Source of the DNA: Reticulitermes speratus
Lineage: Eukaryota; Arthropoda; Insecta; Blattodea; Rhinotermitidae
Direction: 5' to 3'
Length of the DNA: 64,000 bases
Assembly (NCBI GenBank): GCA_021186555.1
Contig: JAJKFL010000005.1
Location: 5,030,321 to 5,094,320, forward strand
Of the stretch, positions 32,659 to 43,357 are shown piece by piece (position 1 is the first letter of the stretch; every line of letters begins with the position of its first letter). Below the pieces are notes generated by a model, which did not search any database, had not been told where the DNA came from, and was given only the letters and a program-made list of their open reading frames with translations. The translations under genes and the position numbers were made by a program.

Positions 32659-32668
32659 TTTCTTTAAT

Positions 32669-32745
32669 CTGCAATCCACTGTCCAAATTTCACAACCGTA
32701 GCTTAATATACTTTCCACCGCCCTCTCATTCTGTTGCTGACCTTG
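32669..32745 (-). mobile_element. LINE-gamma fragment (upstream part)
   Basis: The minus strand encodes ILSYGCEIWTVDCRLK, the segment that precedes the 29385-29712 part in related LINE RTs. Confidence 0.6.
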
Positions 32746-33125
32746 TCGTGATCAGAGGCAGTACCTAAGGGGGGGGGGCAGCTGGTACAAATTACCGGGG
32801 CCCCGCAGTCCGGAAGGGGCCCGAATATGTTGCACATGTTTTGACTTTTAGCCGGTCCGTCAGTCCGCCCTTGCTGGGGGGCCTGAAAAAATTGTTTCGC
32901 CGGGGACCGAACCCGGTCTTGGCTACCCTACTACTGGCAGGGCCTCCCACAGAGGTCGAAAGGGTGAAGCCAGACTAAGAAGCAACGACGGCCCTCCAGG
33001 TTATTGGCGCTTGGCGATGGGCTGGCAACCCATCCAGTTGCTACGTACCTCAGTCGACTTGCGGAAAATTCGACTTGCGCCGGATCTACCGGAACGTAAC
33101 TACTGCGTAAGTCGGGGAGCGTCTG
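32746..33125. other. GC-rich degenerate repeat and right end of a possible Tigger-like element
   Basis: 32755-32930 has poly-G and ggggcccc words similar to 25936-26130. The segment ends tgcgtaagtcggggagcgtctg with TA following, which would be the inverse of a pogo/Tigger end; a partner ctccccgacttacgca is at 29083. Confidence 0.35.
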
Positions 33126-33405
33126 TAAGAGAGTGTCAGCGAGGAAGTTACGCACGAAATGGCAAGTTCGACGTCGTAAGCCTAGTTACATATAAAGTTG
33201 CGAACATCTGATTTTATATATACGAAAGCATTTATGCTTTATACGAAGAAAAAGATTTCGGATGTGATATCTGATTCACATTTTCAAATTACAACTGATA
33301 TTTACATCTAGGATTCTCGACAGTATAATCTGTATCTACATGGCCAGCTATGTCAAAATATATTATTTCATACGGTCTCGGTTTCAAGGTCTAATCTTAC
33401 AATTG
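33126..33405. other. Spacer, nothing recognised
   Basis: AT-rich; no signature. Confidence 0.35.
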
Positions 33406-33419
33406 TTTCCAAGATATTA

Positions 33420-33703
33420 CAAAGGTCAAGTTCACCCTAGAACAGGCCATGAAGGCCCAGAGGGGGAGTAGAGGTATAGCTCTACTCTTTCTTTAACCTC
33501 GGTGCTAGATGGGGGTGGGTGGTTAACGCCACGCCCCGGCCGCTTTACCCCCGGGAATGACCCGGTACCAATTGTATAGGAGTTTCGGTAGGCCCCAGGG
33601 CCAGTCTGGACGGGTGCCGGAAATCTCGCCCCCACCGGGATTCGATTACCGGACCGTCCAGCCCGTAGCGAGTCGCTATACCGACTGAGCTAACGCGGCC
33701 CAC
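33420..33703 (-). mobile_element. SINE-C, full length, with 14-bp TSD
   Basis: Complete copy. On the minus strand the head reads gtgggccgcgttagctcagt with A- and B-boxes (B-box ggtaatcgaatccc). Flanked by tttccaagatatta at 33406-33419 and 33704-33717. Confidence 0.95.
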
Positions 33704-33847
33704 TTTCCAAGATATTATACTTGATATATATAGCTACAATTTTAAGTCATCAACTTAATACATTTGTGAAAATATTTACTCGTAACCTGATAAAATACAT
33801 TAGTATTTTTCATGTCATTCATACCGTGCATATTTTTATAGTTAACA

Positions 33848-33955
33848 CACCAACCAATTAATGCACGTAATAAAGTACATTCAGAAGCAAGTATAAAAAC
33901 CTTACATGCTTCTGAATGTATTTTATTAAGTACATAGTTTGGTTGATGTGTTTGA
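33848..33955. repeat. Imperfect palindrome
   Basis: Arms containing aaagtacattcagaagc and gcttctgaatgtattttatt, with outer caccaaccaattaatgcac against ggttgatgtg. The outer word resembles the ends of the hammerhead-bearing elements, but no core motif is in the loop. Confidence 0.55.
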
Positions 33956-34024
33956 CTATTAGTCGTTTTTGTTACAAGAATGAGATCTGATCTTGAATAA
34001 TCAGTAATTACAGGTGTACATTTT

Positions 34025-34295
34025 TTTTATTTTTTTTTTATGGCTCGACAGCCCCCTGGGGGCCTAGACCGCTTCATTTTTCGAGGCTTCACGATCACAC
34101 ACATTTGAGACACACCACTCTCGGTAGAACTCCTCTGGACGATTGACCAGCCCGTCGCAGAGACCTCTACCTGACAATACACAACACTCACAAGAGACAG
34201 ACATCCATGCCCCAGGTGGGATTCGAACCCACAATCTCAGTAAGCGAACGGCCGCAGACCCACGCATTAGACCGCGCGGCCACTGGGATCGGCGT
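34025..34295 (-). mobile_element. SINE-A with 10-bp TSD
   Basis: Reverse copy with poly-T, tatggctcgacagcccc and B-box inverse gggattcgaacccac. Flanked by tgtacatttt at 34015-34024 and 34296-34305. Confidence 0.92.
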
Positions 34296-34325
34296 TGTAC
34301 ATTTTGCCTTGTAATTCATACATAC

Positions 34326-34363
34326 AGCCTGATGATGGCTTATCATAAGCCGAAACGTGTACA
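34326..34363 (+). ncRNA. Hammerhead-like motif
   Basis: cctgatgatggcttatcata followed by agccgaaacgtgtac. Core CTGATGA and GAAAC are intact; stem II is GGCTTA with a TAAGCC partner. Confidence 0.6.
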
Positions 34364-34619
34364 TGTAGCTGATTTCCAAACTTTTAAATATACAGTTGTG
34401 TTTGACGTAAAAGTGGTTGGTCTTATTGTCGTCATCTCTGTTTATTACTACATGTTTCAGTCACACACACACATAACAAGCATTTTGAAAGTTATTTCCC
34501 TTCTTCACATCTATACAATTCGCATGTCACATGAGGATGGTGCGATCGTACTGAAATATGTAGCGTCTACGAACAAGCAAAGAACTGTCACATTGATCAC
34601 CGTGTGTCACTGAAATATA

Positions 34620-34767
34620 CAAACCCCGATATAGCGCCACTGTTCGTTCACCGCAATTCGTGGCGCTATATCGACGGTGGCGGCAAATCGAAATACAGTA
34701 TAATAGGGCATTTTTGTTCACAGACTTTCATGGACGTTGAAGGTGGCGCTATATCGGGGTTTGACTG
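34620..34767. mobile_element. Pogo-like MITE of a second family
   Basis: About 148 bp. The left end TA-caaaccccgatatagcgcc and right end ggcgctatatcggggtttga-ctg-TA are inverse. The left tip has lost AGT relative to the right. The interior repeats the ggcgctatatcg word. Confidence 0.8.
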
Positions 34768-34949
34768 TACGAACAAATGTAGACAAACACAACATCGCGC
34801 TCAAATGTACTATTAGCAGATAGACGTGTTCACGATAGGGACACGTGGCGGATACGTGTGAATATGACAATGAAAATGAGGGGTTCCATAAAATGACGGG
34901 GTATTTCTGTACCAGTTAAAAGACCGATAGCTTACAAAATCTGCTACAC

Positions 34950-35109
34950 GATATTATTTATCACCTCGCCTATACAGTCAGATTTTCTGTGATACGATTT
35001 AATTCGTCACTGTGAACAATAACGTTATACTCTTCAGTTATAACGACACTCGTTTATAACGACACAAAATATTCAGTCCCATTCATTACGTTATAACCGA
35101 GTTCGACTG
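34950..35109. mobile_element. Pogo/Tigger-like MITE, copy 4 (left-truncated)
   Basis: Shares the interior with 18083-18266 (acacaaaatattcagtccc) and the right end ttataaccgagttcgactg-TA. The left terminal repeat is missing. Confidence 0.75.
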
Positions 35110-35207
35110 TATACCTGCTTTAAGCGAATCTGAATCAGAAAATCACATTTCTCAAAAATGGTTCCTGGTACAAAAAGAGAGTGCATATGGTGAAGTATAG
35201 GTGTATA

Positions 35208-35741
35208 GCCGATCCCAGTGGCCGTGCGGTCTAAAGCGTGGGTCTGCGGCCGCTCGCTTGCTGGGATTGTGGGTTCGAATCCCACCGGAGGCATGGATGT
35301 TTGTGTTGTGTTGTATAAGGACAGTAGTATGAAGGACAGAAAAGGATTACACAGTACAAAAAAAGATGGATCAAATGGGAAAACCCAGGAATAAAAAAAA
35401 AATCCCACCGGGGGCATGGATGTTTGTGTTGTTTGTTGTAAGGACGGTAATATGGAACGTAAAGTGACATGAAGGACGAAAGGATTTAAACAGTACAAAA
35501 ATGGATCAATGGGGGAAAAAACCCCGGACAGGGGGAAAAAAAAATCCCACCGGGGGCATGAATGTCTGTCTCTTGTGAGTGTTGTGTGTTGTCAGGTAGA
35601 GGTCTCTGCGACGAGCTGATCCCTCGTCCAGAGGAGTCCTACCGACTGTGTTGTGTCTCAAATGTGTGTGATCATGAAACCTCGACGAAACGAGGAGGCC
35701 CAGGCCCATATAGGGCTGTCGAGCCATAGGGGGAAAAAAAA
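35208..35741 (+). mobile_element. Chain SINE: one head, two B bodies, one A body
   Basis: Order: tRNA-like head; body B (ggatgtttgtgttgtgttgt, aaaggattacacagtac, aaaacccaggaat) with an A-run; a partial head (atcccaccgggggcatgg) plus a second body B with its A-run; a partial head again plus the normal SINE-A body and A-run. Each joint lies at the A-run/tcccaccgg boundary. Confidence 0.88.
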
Positions 35742-35744
35742 GTT

Positions 35745-35955
35745 ACAAGCAGACCTAATCCAGTCCACGACCTTCCACTTTTAATTCTTTAAGATCCATT
35801 TTTAATATTATAATCCCATCTACGCCTGATTTTCCAATAGATCTCTTTTCCTTCAGGTCTTCCAACCAACACGTTATCAATATCTGTTCTCTCCCATGCG
35901 TGCTACACGGCCCGTCACGTTCCTTGACTAGATCATCGTAATATGTCTGGTGAAC
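35745..35955 (-). mobile_element. LINE-beta fragment
   Basis: The minus strand carries decayed R.AWER..., LVGRPEGKEI, RRRWDYNI and KMDLKEL-like codons of the LINE-beta C-terminus. Confidence 0.6.
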
Positions 35956-36167
35956 AGTACGGATTATGGAGCTTCCAATTACATAATTTTCTCAGGCCTC
36001 CTCTTTGGATGTGGCAGAGTTATTTTTCATTACTGTACTGTCGCTTTTGTTTCGTATAAACTTTCCTTACAAACTGTCAGTTTGAAAATATACACTTAAC
36101 ACACTTGAATTTAAACCTCGTAACAAAATTTTCGTGTGGTAGTTATATTATATATATCGTGCATTTC

Positions 36168-36432
36168 GCCGATCCCAGTGGCCGTGCGTTCTAAGGCGTG
36201 GGTCTTCGGCCGCTCGCTTACTAGGATCGTGGGTTCGAATCCCACCTGGGGCATGGATGTCTGTCTCTTGTGAGTGTTGTGTGTTGTCAGGTAGAGGTCT
36301 CTGCGACGGGCTGGTCCCTCGTCCAGAGGAGTCCTACCGAGTGTGGTGTGTCTGAGTGTGATCGTGAAGCCTCGACGAAACGAGGAGGCCCAGGCCCATA
36401 TAGGGCTGTCGAGCCATAGAAGAAGAAGAAGT
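36168..36432 (+). mobile_element. SINE-A with (AGA)n tail
   Basis: Head gccgatcccagtggccgtgc, B-box gggttcgaatccc and body to tgtcgagccatag, then agaagaagaag instead of poly-A. No clear target duplication. Confidence 0.9.
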
Positions 36433-36640
36433 TACGGAACTGATCGAAAGAACGCACTCGCTAATTCCTATGAAAGCTGTCATTCCAATGATCACTGCAT
36501 CCTCTGTTGGCGCATGCGCATTCGGAACAATATTATAACAGCGGCATTTTAGAGCTATATATGACATTGTATCATTAACACACACTACCCTATTAACTAA
36601 GAAGCCATCTGGACGAATTCATTCATATTTTCATAAAAAC

Positions 36641-36865
36641 GTAAAGGTCACCCTATAACATGCCATGAAGGCACACAGGGGGGAGTAGATGTATAGCTCT
36701 ACTCTTTCTTCAACCTCAGTGGTAGATGGAGTGGATGGTTAAAACCACGCCCAGGCCGCTTTACACCCGGGAATGACCCGGTAACGCATTGTATGCCCCA
36801 GGGCCTGTCTAGACGGATGCGGAAAAGGGATTCGATCCTCGGACCGTACAACCCGTAGCTGGCCA
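36641..36865 (-). mobile_element. SINE-C, decayed head
   Basis: Contains gtatagctctactctttctt, ccaggccgctttacacccgg and ggaccgtacaacccgtagc in the usual order, with internal losses. Confidence 0.82.
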
Positions 36866-37254
36866 CGACAGTTTTTAATCATATGCTGGTTCAGCACCGC
36901 CCGTGTCCCATCAGACCTCCTGTCCTCCCACTAAATTCAAGTTACATTGTTTTTCTCAGTTACTGCTCTCATGCAACCAGACGAATCACATTCAAAGTTC
37001 CGTACCTCGTGTACATTTTGCATCGCTTTAGGCCGTTACAAATAATCCGTCCAAACCAAAGTTCCCGTGTAAACACTTCGCAGCATGCTCTCCTCCTAAG
37101 CTATGGAACTGGTAGAAACCGAGCGCGCTTCTAATCTGGTGGTTCACTCCTTGTAGGCTGCATATGACAGCGGCCGCCCTCCATGCACCCTCAAGCACTC
37201 CTCCTCATCCAAAACGTCCTGTCAGGATGACAAAAGAGCCACAGAACACGGAGT
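36866..37254. other. Spacer, nothing recognised
   Basis: One 83-codon ORF without motif; no repeat signature. Confidence 0.35.
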
Positions 37255-37695
37255 ATTTTCCTGGAGCATGGCTTTGCACGGCACTGAAACTTGGGTACAT
37301 GGGAAAATAGATCACAAATACCTGGAGAGTTTTGAAATGTGGTGCTGGAGAAGGATGGAGAAGTTCAGTTGGACCGATCGTGTGAGAAATGAAGAAGTAT
37401 TACACAGAGTGAAGGAGGAGAGGAATATCGTACATACAATAAAAAGAAGGAAGGCTAACTGGATTGGTCACATCTTGCGTAGAAACTGCCTTCTGAAACA
37501 TGTGATTGAAGGAAAGTTAGAAGGAAGGATAGAAATTACGGGAAGACGAGGAAGAAGACGTAAGCAGCTACTAGATGACCTTAAGGAAAAGAGAAGATAC
37601 TGGAAATTGAAAGAGGAAGCACTAGATCGCACCTTGTGGAGAACTCACTTTGGAAGAGGCTACGGACCTGTCGTAAGACAGACTGCAGAATGAAT
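37255..37695 (+). mobile_element. LINE-alpha 3' end, longest intact C-terminal ORF
   Basis: The 141-codon ORF (37268-37693) reads through FEMWCWRRMEKFSWTDRVRN, ANWIGHILRRNCLLKHVIEG, RRKQLLDDLKEKRRYWKLKE and ends FGRGYGPVVRQTAE, without the stops seen in other copies. It supplies the reference for the family's C-terminus. The tail is short (gaatgag). Confidence 0.88.
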
Positions 37696-37744
37696 GAGTC
37701 TGCTGTCATTCTGTCTAGACACATTTGTCTTCCTGTTTGATATC

Positions 37745-38265
37745 TAGGAATATAAACATTGAAATATACAAGCGTGAAACTTGGTGTCTTATATCAAGTG
37801 GTGGGCATAGGCTAAGGATGTTTGAGAATGAGATGCCAAGGAAAAGTTTGGCCTAAAACGGAGGAGGTAATAAGAGACTGGAGAATATTACATAACAGTA
37901 TGCCTCAAGATTTCTACACCTCACCATTTTTATTCGAGTTATCAAATAAAGAAATCTGCGATGGACGGGTCATGTGGCACGCATGGGACACAAGTGCGTA
38001 CAGGGTTTTGGTGGGAAAAACCTGAAGGAAAGAGATCACCTGGGTGTCGTGGGTACATGCGGGAGTATAATATTAGAATGGATGTTCAAGAAATAGGGCA
38101 GAAAGGCGTGGATTGTATTGATTTGACTTAGGATAAGAGCAAGTTGCGGGCTGTTGTGAAGCCGGTAATGAAACTTTCGGTTTGCTTTAAAATTGCGAGC
38201 AGTTTCTTGACTAGCTGAGGAAATATTAGCTTCTCGAGAAGACTCTGCGCCATAGAGAGATTGTG
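37745..38265 (+). mobile_element. LINE-beta fragment
   Basis: Multiple frame breaks, but keeps KRETWCLIS, RMFENEMPRK, DGRVMWHAWDTSAYRVLVGK and the non-coding end with cgagcagtttcttgac. Confidence 0.65.
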
Positions 38266-38346
38266 CTATCAATATAATTGCATCTTAAACTGAACATACC
38301 GTAATGCCCAGTGAGAAGCTTCATAGAATGTACCCTTCACCGAATA

Positions 38347-39432
38347 CTTTTTTTTTTTTTAAACGAGAATGCTTTATTAACTATTTTCATTACATACATC
38401 ACATGTCAAGGATCTGTAATTAAGCTGTGCCCTATACCAGCTTCTGTACTGTTCATATCTTCGGGATTTCCTCCGTCTGCACTTGTGGCCACGATAATCA
38501 TTTCTTAGTACGAGCAGTGAAAAGTATGAAAAGCAGAAAAAACACTACCTATCGAACTGCTCTACTTAGAGCAAGCTGTGCTTCGGACGTTTATGCTTGT
38601 ATCCTTTATACATCTGATTCAAATCTAGGAGAGTATATTGTCCGATGGCCCCGATGAGGGGATTTGGATGCAAGTGACAGTTTGAATAGAACCGGATTGC
38701 TAGTCGTCGGACGTATGCCTTGATAGTTTCGACACCCAAGCCTGTGCGAAGGCGGATTAAGGGCGTATATCTCGGAGAGGATGTGATGACTCGCAAACAT
38801 TTGTTTAGCACTATTTCAAGCTGTTGGTACGTCGAGTCACTGATCGAGCACCATACCGGTGCCGCATAAGTCATGGTTGAACGGATCGCTACCTTATATA
38901 TATGCATTTTCGTGGCCACTGAGAGAGTAGAGTCGTTGGCCAGAAGGGGAAAGAGTTGTACCAGGTTTCCAATCGCCTTATGAGCTGCAGTCCTGATGTA
39001 TGCTGAGTAGTTAAGGGTAGAAGTCAGTCGGAGACCCAGATAGGTTACTTCTGATGACCACGGAATGTCCATTCCGTCTAGTTGGATTGGCGTTGGGTTT
39101 CGCGGTCGTCGTTTAGTGAATAAAATTGCGTCCGTTTTCGAGACCGAATACTGTTTGGGAGACCAAATCAAGGGGAATGAGATGGGTAGGGGATGTAGAT
39201 CACGTGTTACAGAAGAAAAACAGATAGAAAATTCTAGTCCGGAAACCTGAAAGGAAAGGAAAGAAATATTCTGGAGTTTATTCGTAGCCGAGAGGGTAAT
39301 ATTACAGTCAAAAGAGGGTTGGATAACATGGCCCAGTATATGGCTGTTTCGTGAATACGGTAATAAAGGATAGGGGTCCACAAGGCTGGATGGGAATTTA
39401 TTGGCATGCTCAGCAACTACTAGCTTCTCCAA
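38347..39432 (-). mobile_element. Jockey-like LINE 3' part with poly-A
   Basis: The 288-codon minus ORF (stop at 38566) holds a Jockey-type RT C-terminal region from about residue 95: VSKTDAILFTKRRPRNPTPI, then EVTYLGLRLTSTLNYSAYI, YKVAIRSTMTYAAPVWCSIS, LEIVLNKCLRVITSSPRYTP and the terminal YKGYKHKRPKHSLL. The catalytic palm (with its YxDD) lies further upstream and is absent. The first ~90 residues do not look like RT, so the true homology starts inside the ORF. A 3'UTR of about 200 bp ends in poly-A (poly-T on plus at 38347-38360). Confidence 0.85.
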
Positions 39433-40044
39433 GGAGTTAATTACTTCATTTAATTTGTAGCATAAAAAGACAGGTTACGCTAATCAGCAGATTATCTGCA
39501 AATGCAATTCCTAGAACCACTGATGGCGTTCCAAAAGGATTTGCCTATTTAAGTTAGCTGGGCCTAAGATATCGCTTCTAAGAACTGGCCAATCAGATTC
39601 TTATTAGTTTCACTTTACCCTCACAGGCACAGATTTGGTAATAAAGGGAGTATGAATGAGCACTTGAAAGAAGACAGGCGGACGTTGAGGTACTTGTGAA
39701 GTCAGCAAGGGCAGGTACCAGAACAACCTCGTTAATGAACTCAAGCTTGTCGAAGAAGTTGCACGGTTAAAAGAACTGTTTAAAATGTGTATAAATATGA
39801 GGTGTCGGCATGGCAGGCCTTTGCCTTAAACGTTTGATACAGGCAAACTAGGAAATGAAGGCAAGGCTCCAAGCATCTGGACTTCGGAAATAAAAAGAAA
39901 CTCACTGAGTGGGAGACTGCGAGATCAAGAGTTGGTTTAGTCGTGGTGGCCAACGAAACAAGTGTTTTTGTTGAGAATCAAACCCTGGTCGTTCAAACAG
40001 TGGTCAATCACATGCTTGACTGAGTAATTCTGCTCTTTATTTAG
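39433..40044. other. Intergenic sequence, nothing recognised
   Basis: May include further decayed LINE sequence, but no readable motif was found. Confidence 0.35.
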
Positions 40045-40790
40045 ACTAACTAACCAACCAACTAACTAACTAACCAACTAACTAACCAACTAACTAACTA
40101 ACCAACTAACTAACTACTGAACGAACTCCACGGAGCAGAGGCCTTCATGAAGGGCTAAAAATTCATCTGCTAATCAAGAAATTCCCCACTTCTTATAAAA
40201 CCCCAAAGTTCATTACCGTATTCACAAGAGCCCGCCACCTGTTCCTATCCTGAGCCAGATCGATCCACTCCACGCCTCCATTACACTATTTCTTGGATAT
40301 TCATGTTTATGTTATACTTCCATCTAAGAGTAGTTCTTCCAAGTGGCCTCTTTCTCGCAGATCTCGCCACCAAAACTCTGTATGCATGGATAGGCCATCA
40401 TGTTCCTAGTTATGTAACATCTTAAATCTAGAGTGGACAATTGTTTTAAAACTGGAAGCCTCCTGAAAACTGTACGCAAAAGAAGGGTGGCATGGAGCAA
40501 GTTCTACAATGAGGACCGACGGATATTAGGCGCCAGTGTAAAAAGTTTAGTCACCATGGAGATATGGTGCCAGGGATTAGTGCACACCTGCCCTAAATTA
40601 TTAATAATTTCATCCTTCTTCGGTGTAAATATTTTCTCGAGAACTTTATTTCTAGACTCTTGTAATTTTCTCTCCTCCAGCGCAAGAAGACACATTGCAC
40701 AGCTGTAGAGCGGTGTGCCGATCGCTACACATTCCGATCGTAAATTGTTAAACAAAGGCAAATTAAACTCAAATCTCACGAACCCAAATT
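40045..40790 (-). mobile_element. LINE-beta 3' part with (GTTA/GTTG)n tail
   Basis: Minus-strand order: a stretch reading RNKVLEKIFTPKKDEI (40600-40680), a gap, a decayed R.RW..NI block, [20 protein letters not shown], the non-coding ggggaatttcttgatt stretch, then a tail of ttagttggttag words (40045-40112). Confidence 0.72.
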
Positions 40791-40946
40791 AAAATTTTAA
40801 AACTTGTAACTTGTTTCGATTTAACGTTCCGGCAAACAAAAGCTTCCGTCTGATACAAAGCCCGGTATCACTCCGTCAGTGCAAGACTACTGTAGACTAC
40901 TATATATAGCTTTCACAATGTTGACGCCGTGCATCTTCGTCATATT

Positions 40947-41294
40947 AAATTAAATTTTTCACACCAACTGATGCACTATTAAAACCACTTTTTATTGTAG
41001 CTTTATTAACATTGTTAAAATTATACCCCTACACGTGTTTCGATCCTCGGATCATCGTCAGGGTTTTTTTTTTTTTGAAACCTACTGTCGCTTCAGTCAC
41101 ATAATTTTTGAATAGTCCAACAGCACATTAAAACTTATGTTTTATAAGTTAAAATCTTTGTTAAAAGTTGTACGAAAGTTGATGATCCGAGGATCGAAAC
41201 ACGTGTAGGGGTATAATTTTAACAATGTTAATAAAGCTACAATAAAAAGTGGTTTTAATAGTGCATCAGTTGGTGTGAAAAATTAATTTAATAC
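40947..41294. repeat. Long perfect-arm palindrome with inverted hammerhead-like pair
   Basis: Arms of about 115 bp flank a ~115-bp spacer. Minus motif at 41026-41064 (ccctgacgatgatccgagga, tcgaaacacgtgtagggg); plus motif at 41179-41211 with T in place of the first core C. Arm ends read caccaactgatgcac and gtgcatcagttggtg. Confidence 0.85.
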
Positions 41295-41298
41295 TATA

Positions 41299-41376
41299 CA
41301 GGGCATACACAAAAGAATGGTGCGGTTTCAATAGTGATTCCTATTGAAACCGCACCATTCGTTTGTGTAAGCCCTG
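41299..41376. mobile_element. 78-bp palindromic mini-transposon, TA-flanked
   Basis: Two ~37-bp inverted copies of the terminus cagggcatacacaaaagaat...gcggtttcaatag meet almost directly. It is the end sequence of the 16783-17305 element with the interior gone. Confidence 0.85.
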
Positions 41377-41738
41377 TACATAACATTAACAACCAAAACA
41401 CGTAGCAGAAATATGAGAAATGAAAAGGTTCATAGCTGTGCCGAAAGAACGTCTGTTTTAGTACACTTAGTTACAGCACAATGGTAAGCCTCAATAAACG
41501 TTTGACTATGCTATAGGCTGGCTTATCGAGTTTTCCGATTGTACAGCGCCCAGAAAAGATCCTGGGTCCCTAGGCCTACTGGGAACTCCAAGAATTAAAA
41601 CGTTCTGTTCAGCAGTGTATACAGAAGAACAGTTACATGTTTGTTACATGACATCAACATAGCTGTTAATAGAAATAATGCTATTTTATCAGTGAACCTC
41701 TTCCTACATTTAAGGTTAAAGTTTTGTTACTATTTCAT

Positions 41739-42501
41739 ACCAACAAATGCACATAAACATTTAGTGTCAATAGTTTATTCGTAACTTTCCCCGATACGTA
41801 TTTCGGCGTTTTTTAAACCGCCATCTTCAGGGGTCTTAGAGGTTTCTAGCATAGACCAAATATTTATAGAATACGTTGTAACATATGTATTATGTAAATA
41901 TGATACACATGTAGTAGTCAATGGTTGTCCAGAGCATACAAAATTGTATAATAATAAGATTATTTTTAAAAGTATTATTAACTATTCTTTGTTTCATGTT
42001 AGCTCATATTATAAAAACTGTCCCTCCGGCCGGTGTGTAATTGCGGCAAATTCTATATGTAATAATGTGGATGTTTTTAGAAGGGAATTTGTTACACTTA
42101 GTCAGATGTAATAATTTATTACATTATTTTAAGGTGTTCTTATTAATTATCTAAGTAAGTTATTGTTTGCTCACTTATTTGTTTTGTTGTGTTAGTTTTG
42201 TTTTGTCCTGTTCCTTGTCCATTGTTATTTGTGTTTGTATGTTATGCTGTTTCTGTAATTGGCCATCTGGCTGTTTGACTCGGCACATTAATAAACTAGA
42301 ATTGAATTTGAAAACAGTATAAAATTGTCAGACATGTTACATAGCTTAATGTAACTAGGAAATTATTGGCAGTATGGGTCTTGCGTTTTGTGGCGTGTGT
42401 GTTTTAAGTCGCCGTATGATGGTCATCTGTAGAAATATTGCAAGTAATTAGTAAACGTGGTTAACAAAGAATAATTATGAGCATTCGAGCATTTGTTGGT
42501 A
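41739..42501. mobile_element. Possible non-autonomous element with hammerhead-like motif
   Basis: Outer ends are inverse (accaacaaatgcac at left, gcatttgttggt at right). A hammerhead-like motif on the minus strand (41791-41834) reads cccctgaagatggcggttta, aacgccgaaatacgtatc. The interior is AT-rich with no readable ORF. Confidence 0.5.
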
Positions 42502-43012
42502 TGAAATAAAACTTTCGCTTAAGTTAAAATTCACTGTAAATACAATATTAAATTTTTTGTTAATATTATTTAACTACACCAGGCAGTTAAATAGGAAATG
42601 AGAGTTTTGCATTATCGATTGTTAAATAATTTGTGGAAGCCGCGGACACAATTACTGACGCTAATATGTTAAGTGCCGTAGAAACCGAGAGAAATGTTCT
42701 ATTTTAACAAGCAGAGTCAGATGTAGATAAGGATAGTATTAAAATAGATATTAAGAAAATACATGTGAAGTACATATTTCTTAACGAGCAGAGTCAGATG
42801 CAGATATGACGATAATATTAAAATTGATATTAAGATATTACATGTGAAGGTGTGCCCTGTACTAAAGCAGCTCAAGATAGAGTCCAGTGGCATACTATGG
42901 GGGTTTTTTAAATCACGTGCAGCTTGTCGGCCACCTAAATGATTGCCACTTTCCCAGGAAGGAAGTCAGCTTCATGTACTTAGACACATACAGCTGAAGT
43001 TTATTGATGTTA
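42502..43012. other. Spacer with a local duplication
   Basis: gcagagtcagatg and the following ~60 bp occur twice (about 42710 and 42790). Nothing else recognised. Confidence 0.4.
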
Positions 43013-43202
43013 AAGGTAAAGTTCACCTTGGAACAGGTTACGAATACCCAGAGAGGGAGTAGATGTATAGCTCTGTTCTTTCTTTAACCTCGGCGCTAGA
43101 TGGATGGTCAACGCCACGCCCCGGCCGCTTTACCTCCGGGAAAGACCCGGTACACATTGTATAGGAGGCTGGGTGGGCCCCAGGGCAGGTCTGGACGGGT
43201 GG
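43013..43202 (-). mobile_element. SINE-C, head missing
   Basis: Body blocks gtatagctctgttctttctt, ggccgctttacctccggg and cccagggcaggtctggac; the tRNA-like head is absent. Confidence 0.82.
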
Positions 43203-43357
43203 ATTATTGATGTTAATTAACATAATTTTAATACAAAATTTTATTGAACTAAATTTAACTGAACTTGTTGTAATAGCATCTGAGGTGTCAACACCGCAAA
43301 CACCAAAATTTCTGTTAAACAACAACGCTTATTTATTGAATCGCATGGTACTATTTA

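Noticed and set aside
37085-37255. Additional exon upstream of the LINE-alpha ORF
   Set aside because: No RT-like codons are readable, and the LINE homology starts at about 37255.
40433-40708. 91-codon plus-strand ORF
   Set aside because: The coding signal is on the minus strand (LINE-beta remnant); the plus ORF is its shadow.
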